NCBI GenBank assembly: GCA_965249205.1
Contig: CBDFLL010000004.1
Coordinates: 806,001 to 870,000 of the forward strand
Source of the DNA: JAQBVV01 sp965249205
GTDB taxonomy: Bacteria > Acidobacteriota > Vicinamibacteria > Vicinamibacterales > UBA2999
Direction: 5' to 3'
Length of the DNA: 64,000 nt
The position numbers and the translations under genes are program-made. The number at the start of each line of letters is the position of its first letter. The stretch's first letter is position 1. Under the pieces are notes generated by a model. That model was not told where the DNA came from, searched no databases, and saw nothing but the letters and a program-made list of their open reading frames with translations. Shown piece by piece: positions 1 through 8,022 of this stretch.

Positions 1-1
1 C

Positions 2-280
2 GCCTGCGGTGGCAGTTGCGCCTGCACGACCTGTCATCTCATCGTTCGCGAGGGCATGGAGAACCTGAGCGAGATGGAGGACGACGAAGCGGATCGCCTT
101 GACACCGCGTGGGAACTCACGACGAGTTCGCGACTTGGTTGCCAGGCCGTGGTGAAAGGGGACGTCGTCGTCGAATTCCCGATGTACACGCGCAACTACG
201 TTCAGGAAGGCGGTGCAATTCAGCTCGGCCAGCCGGACGACAGAGAGAAAGCCCGAAAAGAGGCGGAGGCGCAGTCGTGA
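2..280 (+). CDS. fdx: 2Fe-2S ferredoxin of the ISC system, 5' partial
   Basis: The gene enters from the left edge, so only the C-terminal 92 residues are present. The reading frame begins with a cluster-binding motif ACGGSCACTTC, which supplies the Cys-x5-Cys-x2-Cys spacing of adrenodoxin/ISC-type ferredoxins. The fourth ligand is the later Cys in RLGCQ. ISC ferredoxin donates electrons for Fe-S cluster assembly on IscU in the cytoplasm. The stop overlaps the GTG start of the next gene (GTGA), so the two are translationally coupled, as in isc operons where fdx is followed by iscX. The upstream isc genes lie outside the window. I am confident of the family; the operon assignment rests on the IscX neighbour. 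Confidence 0.9.
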   Translation, partial: ACGGSCACTTCHLIVREGMENLSEMEDDEADRLDTAWELTTSSRLGCQAVVKGDVVVEFPMYTRNYVQEGGAIQLGQPDDREKARKEAEAQS

Positions 281-486
281 CGTGGGTCGATTCCGAAGAC
301 ATCGGCATCGCGCTGTTCGAGAAGTTCCCGTCGATCGACCCGCTGACGGTGAGGTTCACCGATCTGCGCGAGAAGGTCCTACAGCTGGAAGGCTTCGACG
401 ATGATCCGAATGCATCGAATGAACCCAGGTTGGAGGCGATTCAAATGGCGTGGTACGAAGAGCGACAAGAAGCGCAGGAGGAATGA
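277..486 (+). CDS. iscX: IscX, Fe-S assembly accessory protein
   Basis: This is a small acidic protein of 69 residues. It starts at GTG 277 inside the fdx stop and ends in a 4-nt overlap with the next gene. It shows the IscX signature: an N-terminal W-x-D-x2-DI helix, FPxxDPLTVRFTDL, then LEGF and a C-terminal E-A-IQ-x-AWYEE segment. IscX binds IscS and is thought to tune sulfur transfer or iron supply during cluster assembly. Its length matches the family (about 65-70 residues). The spacing suggests one transcript with fdx and possibly with the following MqnA/MqnD-like gene. Confidence 0.9.
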   Translation: MTWVDSEDIGIALFEKFPSIDPLTVRFTDLREKVLQLEGFDDDPNASNEPRLEAIQMAWYEERQEAQEE

Positions 487-1310
487 AGATCACCGTCGCG
501 CACAGTCCTGATTCCGATGATGCCTTTATGCATTACGGCATCGCGAGCGGCAAAGTGCCGTCAGACGAAATTGAGTTCTCACACCTGCTCGCGGACATCG
601 AAACGCTGAACCGCGCCGCGTTCGAAGGCACGTACGAGGTCACGGCCGTCTCGTTCAGCGCCTATGCGCAGTTGACGGACAGGTATCTGCTACTCCCGCA
701 CGGTTCCAGCATGGGCGACGACTACGGGCCGGTTGTGGTCGCGCGCACAGACGGCCCCTCGTCCACGAAGGGCATTATGGTTGCGGTCCCCGGTGAGCTG
801 ACGACCGCGTATCTCGCGCTGCGAATTTATGATCCGGACGTCACGTGCGTGATGATGCCGTTCGATCGGATCCAAGATGCGGTGCGCGAGGGTGAGGTCG
901 CTGCCGGTCTGCTGATCCATGAGGGACAGCTGACCTATCAGGACGAGGGCCTCAAGAAGATCGTGGACCTGGGCGAATGGTGGTCCGAGCGGACGGGTGG
1001 ACTGCCATTGCCGCTTGGGGGCAACGTCATCCGACGCGATCTCGGCCCCGACACAATCCGCGAAGTCTCTCGCCTGTTGCATGGGAGCATTGCGTATGCG
1101 TTGGAGCACCGTCAGGAGGCGCTCGACTACGCGCTGCAGTTCGGCCGCGGACTCGATAGGGCCAAGGCGGATCGGTTCGTCGGAATGTACGTCAACGAGC
1201 TGACACTGGAGTACGGTGACCGCGGCCGCACGGCCGTCGCACGGCTCCTCGACGACGCGTGGGAACAGCGGCTGATTCCAAAGCCCGCCGTGGTTGAATT
1301 CAGCTCCTGA
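483..1310 (+). CDS. MqnA/MqnD-family protein (futalosine menaquinone pathway), probably MqnD-like
   Basis: This 275-residue protein has the periplasmic-binding-protein fold of the MqnA/MqnD family. It opens with KITVAHSPDSDDAFMHYGI, the position of the substrate-binding S-P-(N/D)-D segment in MqnD. There is no signal peptide, so it acts in the cytoplasm. MqnD converts cyclic dehypoxanthine futalosine to 1,4-dihydroxy-6-naphthoate; MqnA dehydrates chorismate. The S-P-D-S-D-D-A-F start looks closer to MqnD, but I cannot exclude a divergent subgroup. A mqnE gene about 12.5 kb downstream supports use of the futalosine route. The ATG at 483 overlaps the iscX stop (ATGA). Confidence 0.72.
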   Translation: MKITVAHSPDSDDAFMHYGIASGKVPSDEIEFSHLLADIETLNRAAFEGTYEVTAVSFSAYAQLTDRYLLLPHGSSMGDDYGPVVVARTDGPSSTKGIMVAVPGELTTAYLALRIYDPDVTCVMMPFDRIQDAVREGEVAAGLLIHEGQLTYQDEGLKKIVDLGEWWSERTGGLPLPLGGNVIRRDLGPDTIREVSRLLHGSIAYALEHRQEALDYALQFGRGLDRAKADRFVGMYVNELTLEYGDRGRTAVARLLDDAWEQRLIPKPAVVEFSS

Positions 1311-1397
1311 GCACCCCGGCGTGATGGGCATGGCCCTCCTGACTGCCGATCCCCATTTCTGAGACGGAGCGCTCGACCGAGCAGAGGAGGAACGCAG

Positions 1398-2498
1398 ATG
1401 ACGCGTGTGATTCTGGGATTGTTGCTGGCCTGCAGCATGGCGGGTGCGTTGGTGAGCGCCCAGGTGTCGACACCGTACAAACTCGGGACGTTCGAGCGAG
1501 ACGGTCGGGTCTTCGTTGGCGTCGTGCTGCGCGAGTCTGTCGTGATCGATTTCGCGAGGGCGCATGCCGCGATCCCGTCTTCCTCTCTGACGTTGGTGCC
1601 GCCGGTCGACATGAAGGACCTGATCGTTCGCTATGAGACCGGACTTCGGGACCGAATCGTTGAGATCGTCGGTAGCGTTGAGGCGGCAGGTGCGACGCCG
1701 CCTCCGTACGCGTACGCGCTCTCCGCCGTGAAGATCCTGCCTCCGATCATGTATCCCATGACGATGCTAAACGTGGCGGTGAACTACGCCGCCCACGACG
1801 CGGAAATGGCGCTCTTACGTGACCAGGTGCCAGGGTCGGGTGCCCCGACGGCCGGCGCGGCGCTCCCTGGCACGGTGAGCGCGCCGGGAATTTGGGAGCG
1901 GGCCGAGACTGACGGCCGATGGACGCCCTACGTCTTCACGAAGTTGCCGGCGGCGATCATCGCGGACGGGGAGGCGATTCGGCTGCCACCCGGACGCGTG
2001 CGAGTTGACTGGGAGTGCGAGCTTGGCCTCGTCATCGGCCGGCCGGCGACACGTGTGGCGGTGGCGGAGGCCGCCGACTACATCTTCGGCTACACCATCG
2101 AGAACGACGTGTCCGACCGGGCGGGCCGTGGCGACACCCGGTACGGTTCGGATTGGGTCGTTAGCAAGAACCACGACACGTTCGCGCCGATGGGACCGTT
2201 CATCACGCCGAAGGAGTTCGTGGCCGACCCGCAGAATCTGGCGATCAGGTTCGTGCTGAACGATCAGGTGATGCAGGAATCCACGACGTCGCTGATGATT
2301 CACAACGTCTTTGAGCAGGTCGCCTACACGTCAAGCATCATGACCTTGAGACCGGGAGACGTGATCGCGACAGGCACGCCGGCAGGCGTCGGGTCCGCGC
2401 GCACGCCACCGGTGTACTTCAAGGCGGGCGACCGCTCTGAGTGCAGCTATGAGGGGATCGGCACGTTGACGAATCCTGTCGTGGGCCCCACGCCCTGA
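1398..2498 (+). CDS. Fumarylacetoacetate hydrolase family protein with signal peptide
   Basis: The protein has 366 residues. Residues 1-22 look like a Sec signal peptide (hydrophobic stretch ending LVSAQ). The FAH catalytic domain fills the C-terminal two thirds. Visible motifs are the metal-binding E-x-E (WECELGLVIG), GYTIENDVSDR, the Lys/Asp-rich SKNHDTFAPMGPF and the closing ATGTPAGVG. FAH-superfamily enzymes cleave C-C bonds or decarboxylate 2-oxo acids using Mg2+ or Mn2+ and are normally cytoplasmic, so the apparent export signal is unusual. The ATG at 1398 follows a GGAGG-like site (agaggagg). The gene is monocistronic and converges on the amidohydrolase gene. Confidence 0.85.
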   Translation: MTRVILGLLLACSMAGALVSAQVSTPYKLGTFERDGRVFVGVVLRESVVIDFARAHAAIPSSSLTLVPPVDMKDLIVRYETGLRDRIVEIVGSVEAAGATPPPYAYALSAVKILPPIMYPMTMLNVAVNYAAHDAEMALLRDQVPGSGAPTAGAALPGTVSAPGIWERAETDGRWTPYVFTKLPAAIIADGEAIRLPPGRVRVDWECELGLVIGRPATRVAVAEAADYIFGYTIENDVSDRAGRGDTRYGSDWVVSKNHDTFAPMGPFITPKEFVADPQNLAIRFVLNDQVMQESTTSLMIHNVFEQVAYTSSIMTLRPGDVIATGTPAGVGSARTPPVYFKAGDRSECSYEGIGTLTNPVVGPTP

Positions 2499-2511
2499 CC
2501 ACGCGCCCACA

Positions 2512-2527
2512 CTCGCCTTTCGGCGAG
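2512..2527 (+). terminator. Short stem-loop after the FAH gene
   Basis: CTCGCC and GGCGAG form a 6-bp GC stem with a 4-nt loop, 13 nt after the stop codon and between two convergent genes. No T-run follows, so termination is only a guess from position. Confidence 0.35.
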
Positions 2528-2626
2528 AAGCTGCGTCGGCACTGAAAGCGGGGGCTGGCCCTACGCCTGACGAGGCTGTAGGGCCTGCCGAATCTGACAA
2601 AGAACGTTGCGCGGGTCGCTCGTGCG

Positions 2627-3946
2627 CTAGTTCAGCTGGCGACCCTCCAGCCAGACTGAATTGATCTGCCGCGTATTGTTGATGTCGTCCAGCGGGTTGG
2701 CATCGAGCACAAGAAGGTCCGCCACCATACCGGGTGCGATCGTGCCTACCTCGTCCAGATCTGACACTGCCGCGGCACCGCTGGTTGCGGCGACGAGCAC
2801 TTGCATCGGCGTCATGCCGGCCTCGACCATCATCTCCATCTCGACGTGCTCGAAGTAGCCTTGCCAGCGCCCTGGGTTGCCCCGCACCCCGCTGTCGGTG
2901 CCCATGCCGATCTGGATGCCCGCGTCTGACAGAAGCTTGAGGTTTCGGGTGGCTTGCGCCAGCGCCGCTTTGATGGACTGTGCCTGTTCGCTGGTGCGGA
3001 CCCCCTGCTGATACTCCTCCTCGCTCAGCATGGTCGCTTCCTCGTCGTAGATGGAGATGCCGCGTTGAAAGAACGGATCTTCGAAGAATGCCGGCGTGGT
3101 TTCGTAGGTGAAGACCGACAAATCACGCGTGAGCGTCGGCACATAGCCGACGTTTCGGCTCCGCATAGCCTCGATGAGTTCCTCGTCCACGTCCTGGTCG
3201 CGGACGCTGTGGGCCACGACGTCGAGGCCGCTGTCCACGACCACCTTGGCCTCGTCCAACGTGAAGATGTGCGAGAACGTCCGCAGGCCCCGCGAATGCG
3301 CCTCGTCGATGAGGGCAGTGACGGTTTCGTCAGACATGCGGTTGTCGCCGCCCTGCATATGGAACTTGATGCGGTCCGCGCCCCGGTCGGCCAGGTCAGC
3401 CACGGCCTCGCGTGCGGCCTCCGATGACTGATGGGCACGAGTGCTAGGGCCGGACGTATATACGCGCGCGCGGTCGAGCTCGATTCCGCCCTGCTCGTCA
3501 CGCAACACGACGACGGCGTCCCGGTCGGCCTCCTGTTGTCCCAGGCTCACAACGGTGGTCACACCGTAATTGGCATACATCTGGAGGCGCCGGACGAGAT
3601 CGTCACGCATCGGCACGGAGTCGCTGACGTGCTGGACATGGCCGTGCGCGTTGATGATGCCCGGCATCACGGTCTTGCCGTCCAGGTTCACGACGGTCGC
3701 TCCGGCAGGCACCTCGACATCGGCCCCGGCCGCAGTAATGCGATCCTCGCTGATGAGGATGGTGCCGCCCTCCACGGGCGGCTGGCCGCTGCCGTCGATG
3801 ATGCGGACGCCGGTGAGTGCGGTGACGGGAGGGCCCTCAGGCACCTCGGGCGCGCTTTGACACGCCGCCCCCGCCATCGCCAACAGGGCAGCCAGTGCGA
3901 CGGTCCACGCGCGTGTTGAATTCCGAACCATATCCAAGTCCCCCAT
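2627..3946 (-). CDS. Secreted amidohydrolase (imidazolonepropionase-like), probable lipoprotein
   Basis: The protein has 439 residues. The start at 3946 is preceded by GAGGAG at good spacing. The N-terminus is a hydrophobic signal ending in a Cys (AMAGAACQ), a weak lipobox, so membrane anchoring is possible. The amidohydrolase barrel follows: MPGIINAHGH (metal HxH, residues 101-103), a Lys in DRIKFHMQGGD, His in TFSHIF and VVAHSVRD, and a metal Asp in GMGTDSG. A C-terminal PGMVADLLVLDANPL is typical of the composite beta-sandwich. The substrate cannot be read from the sequence; relatives act on dipeptides or cyclic amides. It is convergent with the FAH gene and divergent from the membrane protein gene. 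Confidence 0.85.
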   Translation of the reverse strand: MGDLDMVRNSTRAWTVALAALLAMAGAACQSAPEVPEGPPVTALTGVRIIDGSGQPPVEGGTILISEDRITAAGADVEVPAGATVVNLDGKTVMPGIINAHGHVQHVSDSVPMRDDLVRRLQMYANYGVTTVVSLGQQEADRDAVVVLRDEQGGIELDRARVYTSGPSTRAHQSSEAAREAVADLADRGADRIKFHMQGGDNRMSDETVTALIDEAHSRGLRTFSHIFTLDEAKVVVDSGLDVVAHSVRDQDVDEELIEAMRSRNVGYVPTLTRDLSVFTYETTPAFFEDPFFQRGISIYDEEATMLSEEEYQQGVRTSEQAQSIKAALAQATRNLKLLSDAGIQIGMGTDSGVRGNPGRWQGYFEHVEMEMMVEAGMTPMQVLVAATSGAAAVSDLDEVGTIAPGMVADLLVLDANPLDDINNTRQINSVWLEGRQLN

Positions 3947-4050
3947 GTCTCCTCGCTCGCCTTATCGCGAACCGGCACAGCATACGCCACAAGGGCCGCC
4001 AAGACCAGATCCTCACTGGAAGTACCGTCTATGATCAGGTCCACTTCAAA

Positions 4051-5448
4051 ATGAGCCGATTCGTGACATGGCTGACGAGCGGATTGGCGACCGAGTTAAC
4101 GGCGCGCCGGGCCTCCGTGGTGGTGGTGTTCCTCTACCTGACGGTGGCACGTACGTGGGGAATCTCCGACACATTCTGGCTGCTCGGCGATCAGATCCGA
4201 GACTGGCGGCTCGCGTTGCTGCCGTTCGACGAACTCCCACTCACCGGGGCGCCAAGTTCTGTCGGCGGCGTGGGTCTTGGCCCCATCTACTACTGGACGC
4301 TCTGGGTGTGCCGCCTCGTCATCGGCCCGTGGGTGAACAACCTGCCCCACGCAGGCGGCATCGGCCTCTCGGTAATGCAATCAGTCGCGGACTGCGTGTT
4401 GCTCGCGGCCATCTGGAAGAAATCCGGCTCTGGCTTGACTGCAGTGGCGCTCACGCTCTTGCTGGCCACGTCGCCGCTCGACATGGCGCTGTCTGCCACG
4501 ATCTGGAATCCGACACTCTCGGTCGCGCTCGTCAAACTCACGCTGGCCCTGCTGCTGCTGGCCCCGAGACGGCCGTCGCTTGGATGGACGGTTGCCACCA
4601 CGGCGACCGGATGGCTCGCTGTGCAGGCACACGCCACGGCGGTGTTCGTTGCGGCGCCGGCGATAAGTGTGTTTGTTATTCCCGAACTGGCCGCGCGAAA
4701 CTGGAAAGGCGCGCTGCAGCGTGCGTCAGCGTCGATCGGAGTCGTGTTGCTGCTGCAGGTGCCGTTCATTCTGCATTTCGTGCTCAGCGGGTCGCTGGAT
4801 CCTGTCGGCCCAACCGCGGTGATCGGACAGGTCTCGGCGACCGCGGTCACCCCGGACACGATCCGGATCGTCGACGCGTTTGCAGCCGTCGCTTCGGCGA
4901 CCGATTTCATCCTGCTTCGACCGTGGAATCCCGCGGGTACGGCCGTGGCGTTGTCGTTCGCGTTGGCGCTGGCCGCTTATCGTTGCCGCAATGACTGGCT
5001 GCTGGCCGGCGCGAGCGTACTCCCTGTAGTTGCCGCCACGGTGGGGTTCGCTTTCTGGCAGCTCGCCTACGATCAGTATTGGTTCCTGACGCTGATGCCG
5101 TCGATCGTGCTCGTCCTCTGGAGCGCGCTCACCGCCCGGTCTCGCGCCGTCCCTCTCGTCGGTGTCGCACTGGTCGTCGCTGCCGTGGTCGCCCAGCCAT
5201 GGCGAATTCTCGACGCCCACACGTTGGCCCGCCTGCCCGCCTATGGCGCGCTGGCCCGGGGTTCGACGACGATTTATCGCTACACCGATGAGGTGACGGA
5301 GATCCGGGTCGACTTTCCGCTGGATCCGACAACTGATCGGGAATTTCTGTACTGGATCCTGGGCGGCCGAGTGACACCGGACGCACTCTTCCGCGCGTCG
5401 ATCTCTCCCGACGGCAACGTCACGTTCACGGCTGTGCCGCAGCCGTAG
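4051..5448 (+). CDS. Polytopic membrane protein, GT-C glycosyltransferase-like (ArnT/PMT-type fold)
   Basis: The protein has about 466 residues with roughly ten hydrophobic segments. I chose the ATG at 4051 because the reading frame further upstream is not hydrophobic and runs over the divergent amidohydrolase gene. After the first membrane segment comes LLGDQIRDWRLALLPF, with an acidic residue in the first periplasmic loop. GT-C enzymes have a catalytic Asp there. A soluble C-terminal tail of about 70 residues follows. Such enzymes transfer sugars from polyprenyl-phosphate donors on the outer face of the inner membrane. The next gene is O-antigen-ligase-like, which supports a surface-glycan role. 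The family call is inferred from architecture. Confidence 0.6.
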   Translation: MSRFVTWLTSGLATELTARRASVVVVFLYLTVARTWGISDTFWLLGDQIRDWRLALLPFDELPLTGAPSSVGGVGLGPIYYWTLWVCRLVIGPWVNNLPHAGGIGLSVMQSVADCVLLAAIWKKSGSGLTAVALTLLLATSPLDMALSATIWNPTLSVALVKLTLALLLLAPRRPSLGWTVATTATGWLAVQAHATAVFVAAPAISVFVIPELAARNWKGALQRASASIGVVLLLQVPFILHFVLSGSLDPVGPTAVIGQVSATAVTPDTIRIVDAFAAVASATDFILLRPWNPAGTAVALSFALALAAYRCRNDWLLAGASVLPVVAATVGFAFWQLAYDQYWFLTLMPSIVLVLWSALTARSRAVPLVGVALVVAAVVAQPWRILDAHTLARLPAYGALARGSTTIYRYTDEVTEIRVDFPLDPTTDREFLYWILGGRVTPDALFRASISPDGNVTFTAVPQP

Positions 5449-5619
5449 CGTTGCTACGCGCGTTCGTGCCGTTCGGTGGGTCGGGGCGGGAGTCTTCGAT
5501 GGTGCTCCCGAAAGCCCCGCGGGCTGTCGCAACTCGCCAGTGCTACCCTCAGGGCCTGGTAGGAGACCGCCTGGTGGCGTGCGTAGTCGCGCCGCCGGTC
5601 AGAATCGGGGGAACACGCG

Positions 5620-7866
5620 GTGGCGGTAGCTGGCACAACCACAGACGCAGAGGGGTCGCTGATCGAGGCGGTCAGCAAGGTCGCAGCACTCGCGTCCGTG
5701 TTGCTGATCCTTGGGCTACAGTTCGCGGTCCATCCAGGCGTGTCGTGGCCGCTACGGATGCTCCTTGCCTGTGCGCTGGCCGGGGGGTGGGTACTCGGCA
5801 GCGTTTCGGCGGCGGCCGCACTGGTTGCCGTGGCCGGATTGGCGCCCGTACTTCCGACGGCGATTGCGGCCGCGTCTGGCAACGCTGGTGCTGCTGGAGG
5901 TGCGGACCCGGTCGCCCAGTCGGTGTGGCTCGCGGCGGTGATCGGCGCGCTGCTGCCCTCGATCTCCTTGACACGATGGAACTTGCCGGCGGCGTGGCGC
6001 GTATTGCTGGGCGGGTGGGCGCTGACACTGTCACTGGCGTGGCCGATCGTCGTGGCTCGCGAGATCGGCTTTGACCTGCGCGCGTTCGGCGACACGGCGA
6101 CCATCAACTCATGGGCGGGCATGTCGGCCTCTGAGGTGTCTGGCTGGATCATGTACGTCGTGCTCGTCCAGCTTTCGGGTCTGCTCTGGCTCGATGCCAT
6201 CATGCCGAGGCTGCGGGCCTGGTCGGAGCGCGGCCTTCCGGCGGTCGTGCACGGGTTGTGGATTGGCGCGACCGTCTCGAGTCTCGTGGCGCTCTACCAG
6301 GGCACCGTCGATCTGGAGTTCCTGAGCAGCCCCGCGTGGGCGTCCCTCGGTCGAGCGACGGGCCTGATGCTCGATGCGAACGCCTATGGCGTGGTAGCCG
6401 GGCTGGCGGCACCGCTGGCTGCGGTTGCGGCCTGCTCGCTTCAGCCACGCGTCCGGTGGTACGGCGCCGCCGCGTTCGTGCTCAACTGGGGTGGTGTGTG
6501 GATGTCTGGGTCGCGCACGGCACTGCTGTGCGCGCTGGCCGGCACCGTGGCGTTTGCGATCGGCGAGGTCCGTCGTCGACGGGTACGTCGAGTCATGTGG
6601 GCGTCAGCGGCCGGAGTGTTGGTCGCGCTGTTCGCCGCTCTGACACTGACTGTCACGCTCTCTCGCACGACGAGCCCTTTTGAACGCACCGAGGAGTTTA
6701 CCGGCCGCTCACCGTGGCAGGTAGCCGAAGCGTTGGTGGCTCGTGGCCGCTACGGTGAAATCGCGGCTCGCATGCTCTGGGAATATCCGATGACCGGTGT
6801 GGGCGTCGGCACCTATCACTGGCTGGCGCCCGACTATCAACGCACGACATTCAATCAGGAGTTGGCGTTTGACAACGCACAGAACTGGTGGCGCCACCAG
6901 TTGGCCGAATTGGGCCTGTTGGGCGCGCTGCCTGTGCTGGCATGGTCCATCGTCATCGTGTGGCTGACGATGCGGGGCGCGCGGCGGGCGCGGGGAGATC
7001 ACGTCGCGACGGTGCGGGGATTGGTGGTGGGTCTCGGGATCGTGTCGCTCGTGGGCATGCCCACACAGGACCCCGTGGTACTGATGATCTTCTTCCTGAT
7101 GGTGGCGATGCTGGCCACTGTCACTCTCGACGATGCGAGCCCAGACGGTGCGAGCCCAGACGGTGCGAGCCCCGACGATGCGAGCCCCGACGGTGCGAGC
7201 CCCAACGGTGCTCGCCCAGGCGGTGCTCGCCCAGATGGTGTTGACGTCCACGGTGCTCGCTCGGATGGCGTTGGTTCGGACGGCGCCGCCACGCCAACCT
7301 GGCCCTCCCGAGGCCGGTCGCTCTCAGGTGCCTGGATGGTTGTCGGGGGGCTGGCCGTGGCGTACGCGGGCAGTCACGTCGCGCTGGCGAGGGGCAGCCT
7401 TGACGTCGCCGAGCGCGCCGCCCGCGCCAACCGTGACTACGTCGTGGGCTTGTATCAGGAGGAGGCACACCCAGACGGCGGCGATTTCCAGTGGACACGC
7501 GGAGAAGCACACCTGGGGCTCGTCAAGCGCGCGCCGTACCTGTCGCTGCGCGCTTGGATTCAGCACCCGGACGCGTCCGACCGGTCCGTGACACTCCGTA
7601 TTTCCAGCCCGTGCCAGGTGCTGTTTGAAGGGGCCTTGGTCGATCCCACTCCGGTGGACATCATTCTCAGGCTGCCGATGACCGAAGCGCGAATCGAGCT
7701 GGACGTGGAGGTGTCCCGGACATGGTCTCCAGCGAGTGTCGGCAGCCCGGACACGCGGCAACTCGGTGCTGCCCTGGACATTGATTTTGTCGACAGTGCG
7801 GCAGGCGCGCGCGCCCTGCCGACGGTGGCAGAGTCGTGCGGCGCGAATGCTCACCCGCTACCCTAG
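5620..7866 (+). CDS. O-antigen ligase/polymerase family protein (WaaL/Wzy-like) with a C-terminal extension
   Basis: The protein has 748 residues and starts at GTG 5620, preceded by GGGGGA. About twelve membrane segments fill residues 20-500. The family pattern NWGGVWMSGSRTALL (around residue 290) and the periplasmic-loop motif YPMTGVGVGTYHW (around residue 395) are clear. These proteins join or ligate glycan chains in the periplasm. The last membrane helix of the core is followed by a pentapeptide-repeat linker (see the repeat at 7129), another hydrophobic segment, and a non-membrane domain of about 160 residues that I do not recognise. WaaL and Wzy cannot be told apart here. The upstream GT-C-like gene suggests a small glycan locus. 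Confidence 0.75.
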   Translation: MAVAGTTTDAEGSLIEAVSKVAALASVLLILGLQFAVHPGVSWPLRMLLACALAGGWVLGSVSAAAALVAVAGLAPVLPTAIAAASGNAGAAGGADPVAQSVWLAAVIGALLPSISLTRWNLPAAWRVLLGGWALTLSLAWPIVVAREIGFDLRAFGDTATINSWAGMSASEVSGWIMYVVLVQLSGLLWLDAIMPRLRAWSERGLPAVVHGLWIGATVSSLVALYQGTVDLEFLSSPAWASLGRATGLMLDANAYGVVAGLAAPLAAVAACSLQPRVRWYGAAAFVLNWGGVWMSGSRTALLCALAGTVAFAIGEVRRRRVRRVMWASAAGVLVALFAALTLTVTLSRTTSPFERTEEFTGRSPWQVAEALVARGRYGEIAARMLWEYPMTGVGVGTYHWLAPDYQRTTFNQELAFDNAQNWWRHQLAELGLLGALPVLAWSIVIVWLTMRGARRARGDHVATVRGLVVGLGIVSLVGMPTQDPVVLMIFFLMVAMLATVTLDDASPDGASPDGASPDDASPDGASPNGARPGGARPDGVDVHGARSDGVGSDGAATPTWPSRGRSLSGAWMVVGGLAVAYAGSHVALARGSLDVAERAARANRDYVVGLYQEEAHPDGGDFQWTRGEAHLGLVKRAPYLSLRAWIQHPDASDRSVTLRISSPCQVLFEGALVDPTPVDIILRLPMTEARIELDVEVSRTWSPASVGSPDTRQLGAALDIDFVDSAAGARALPTVAESCGANAHPLP
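7129..7290 (+). repeat. 15-bp tandem repeat inside the O-antigen ligase-like gene
   Basis: About eleven units of a 15-nt repeat (consensus gacggtgcgagccca) encode the pentapeptide D-G-A-S-P. The first units are nearly perfect. Later ones drift to G-A-R-P-D and G-V-D-V-H. Because the period is a multiple of three, unit gain or loss changes linker length without a frameshift. Confidence 0.95.
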
Positions 7867-8022
7867 TCTGGCTGCCTGTGGTGCGTGTGGTCCGAAAAGG
7901 GGGCTCATTTTGTGCCGAGGGGCGCGTATCCCTAGACCAGACTGAGCTACTCTATATAGCCGTGCTTGGCGTGGTGCCGAAGCCGGCGACCAGGCGCCCG
8001 GGACTGTAAAGAGGGAGATTTC

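Noticed and set aside
690..1565. A 291-codon minus-strand open frame overlapping the MqnA/MqnD-like and FAH genes
   Set aside because: It lies antisense to a well-supported gene in high-GC DNA, has an Arg/His-rich composition and no family motif; it is a shadow frame.
7865..7943. AGTCTGG/CCAGACT inverted pair between the O-antigen ligase-like and radical SAM genes
   Set aside because: A 7-bp stem with a 65-nt loop is too weak to call a terminator or riboswitch.
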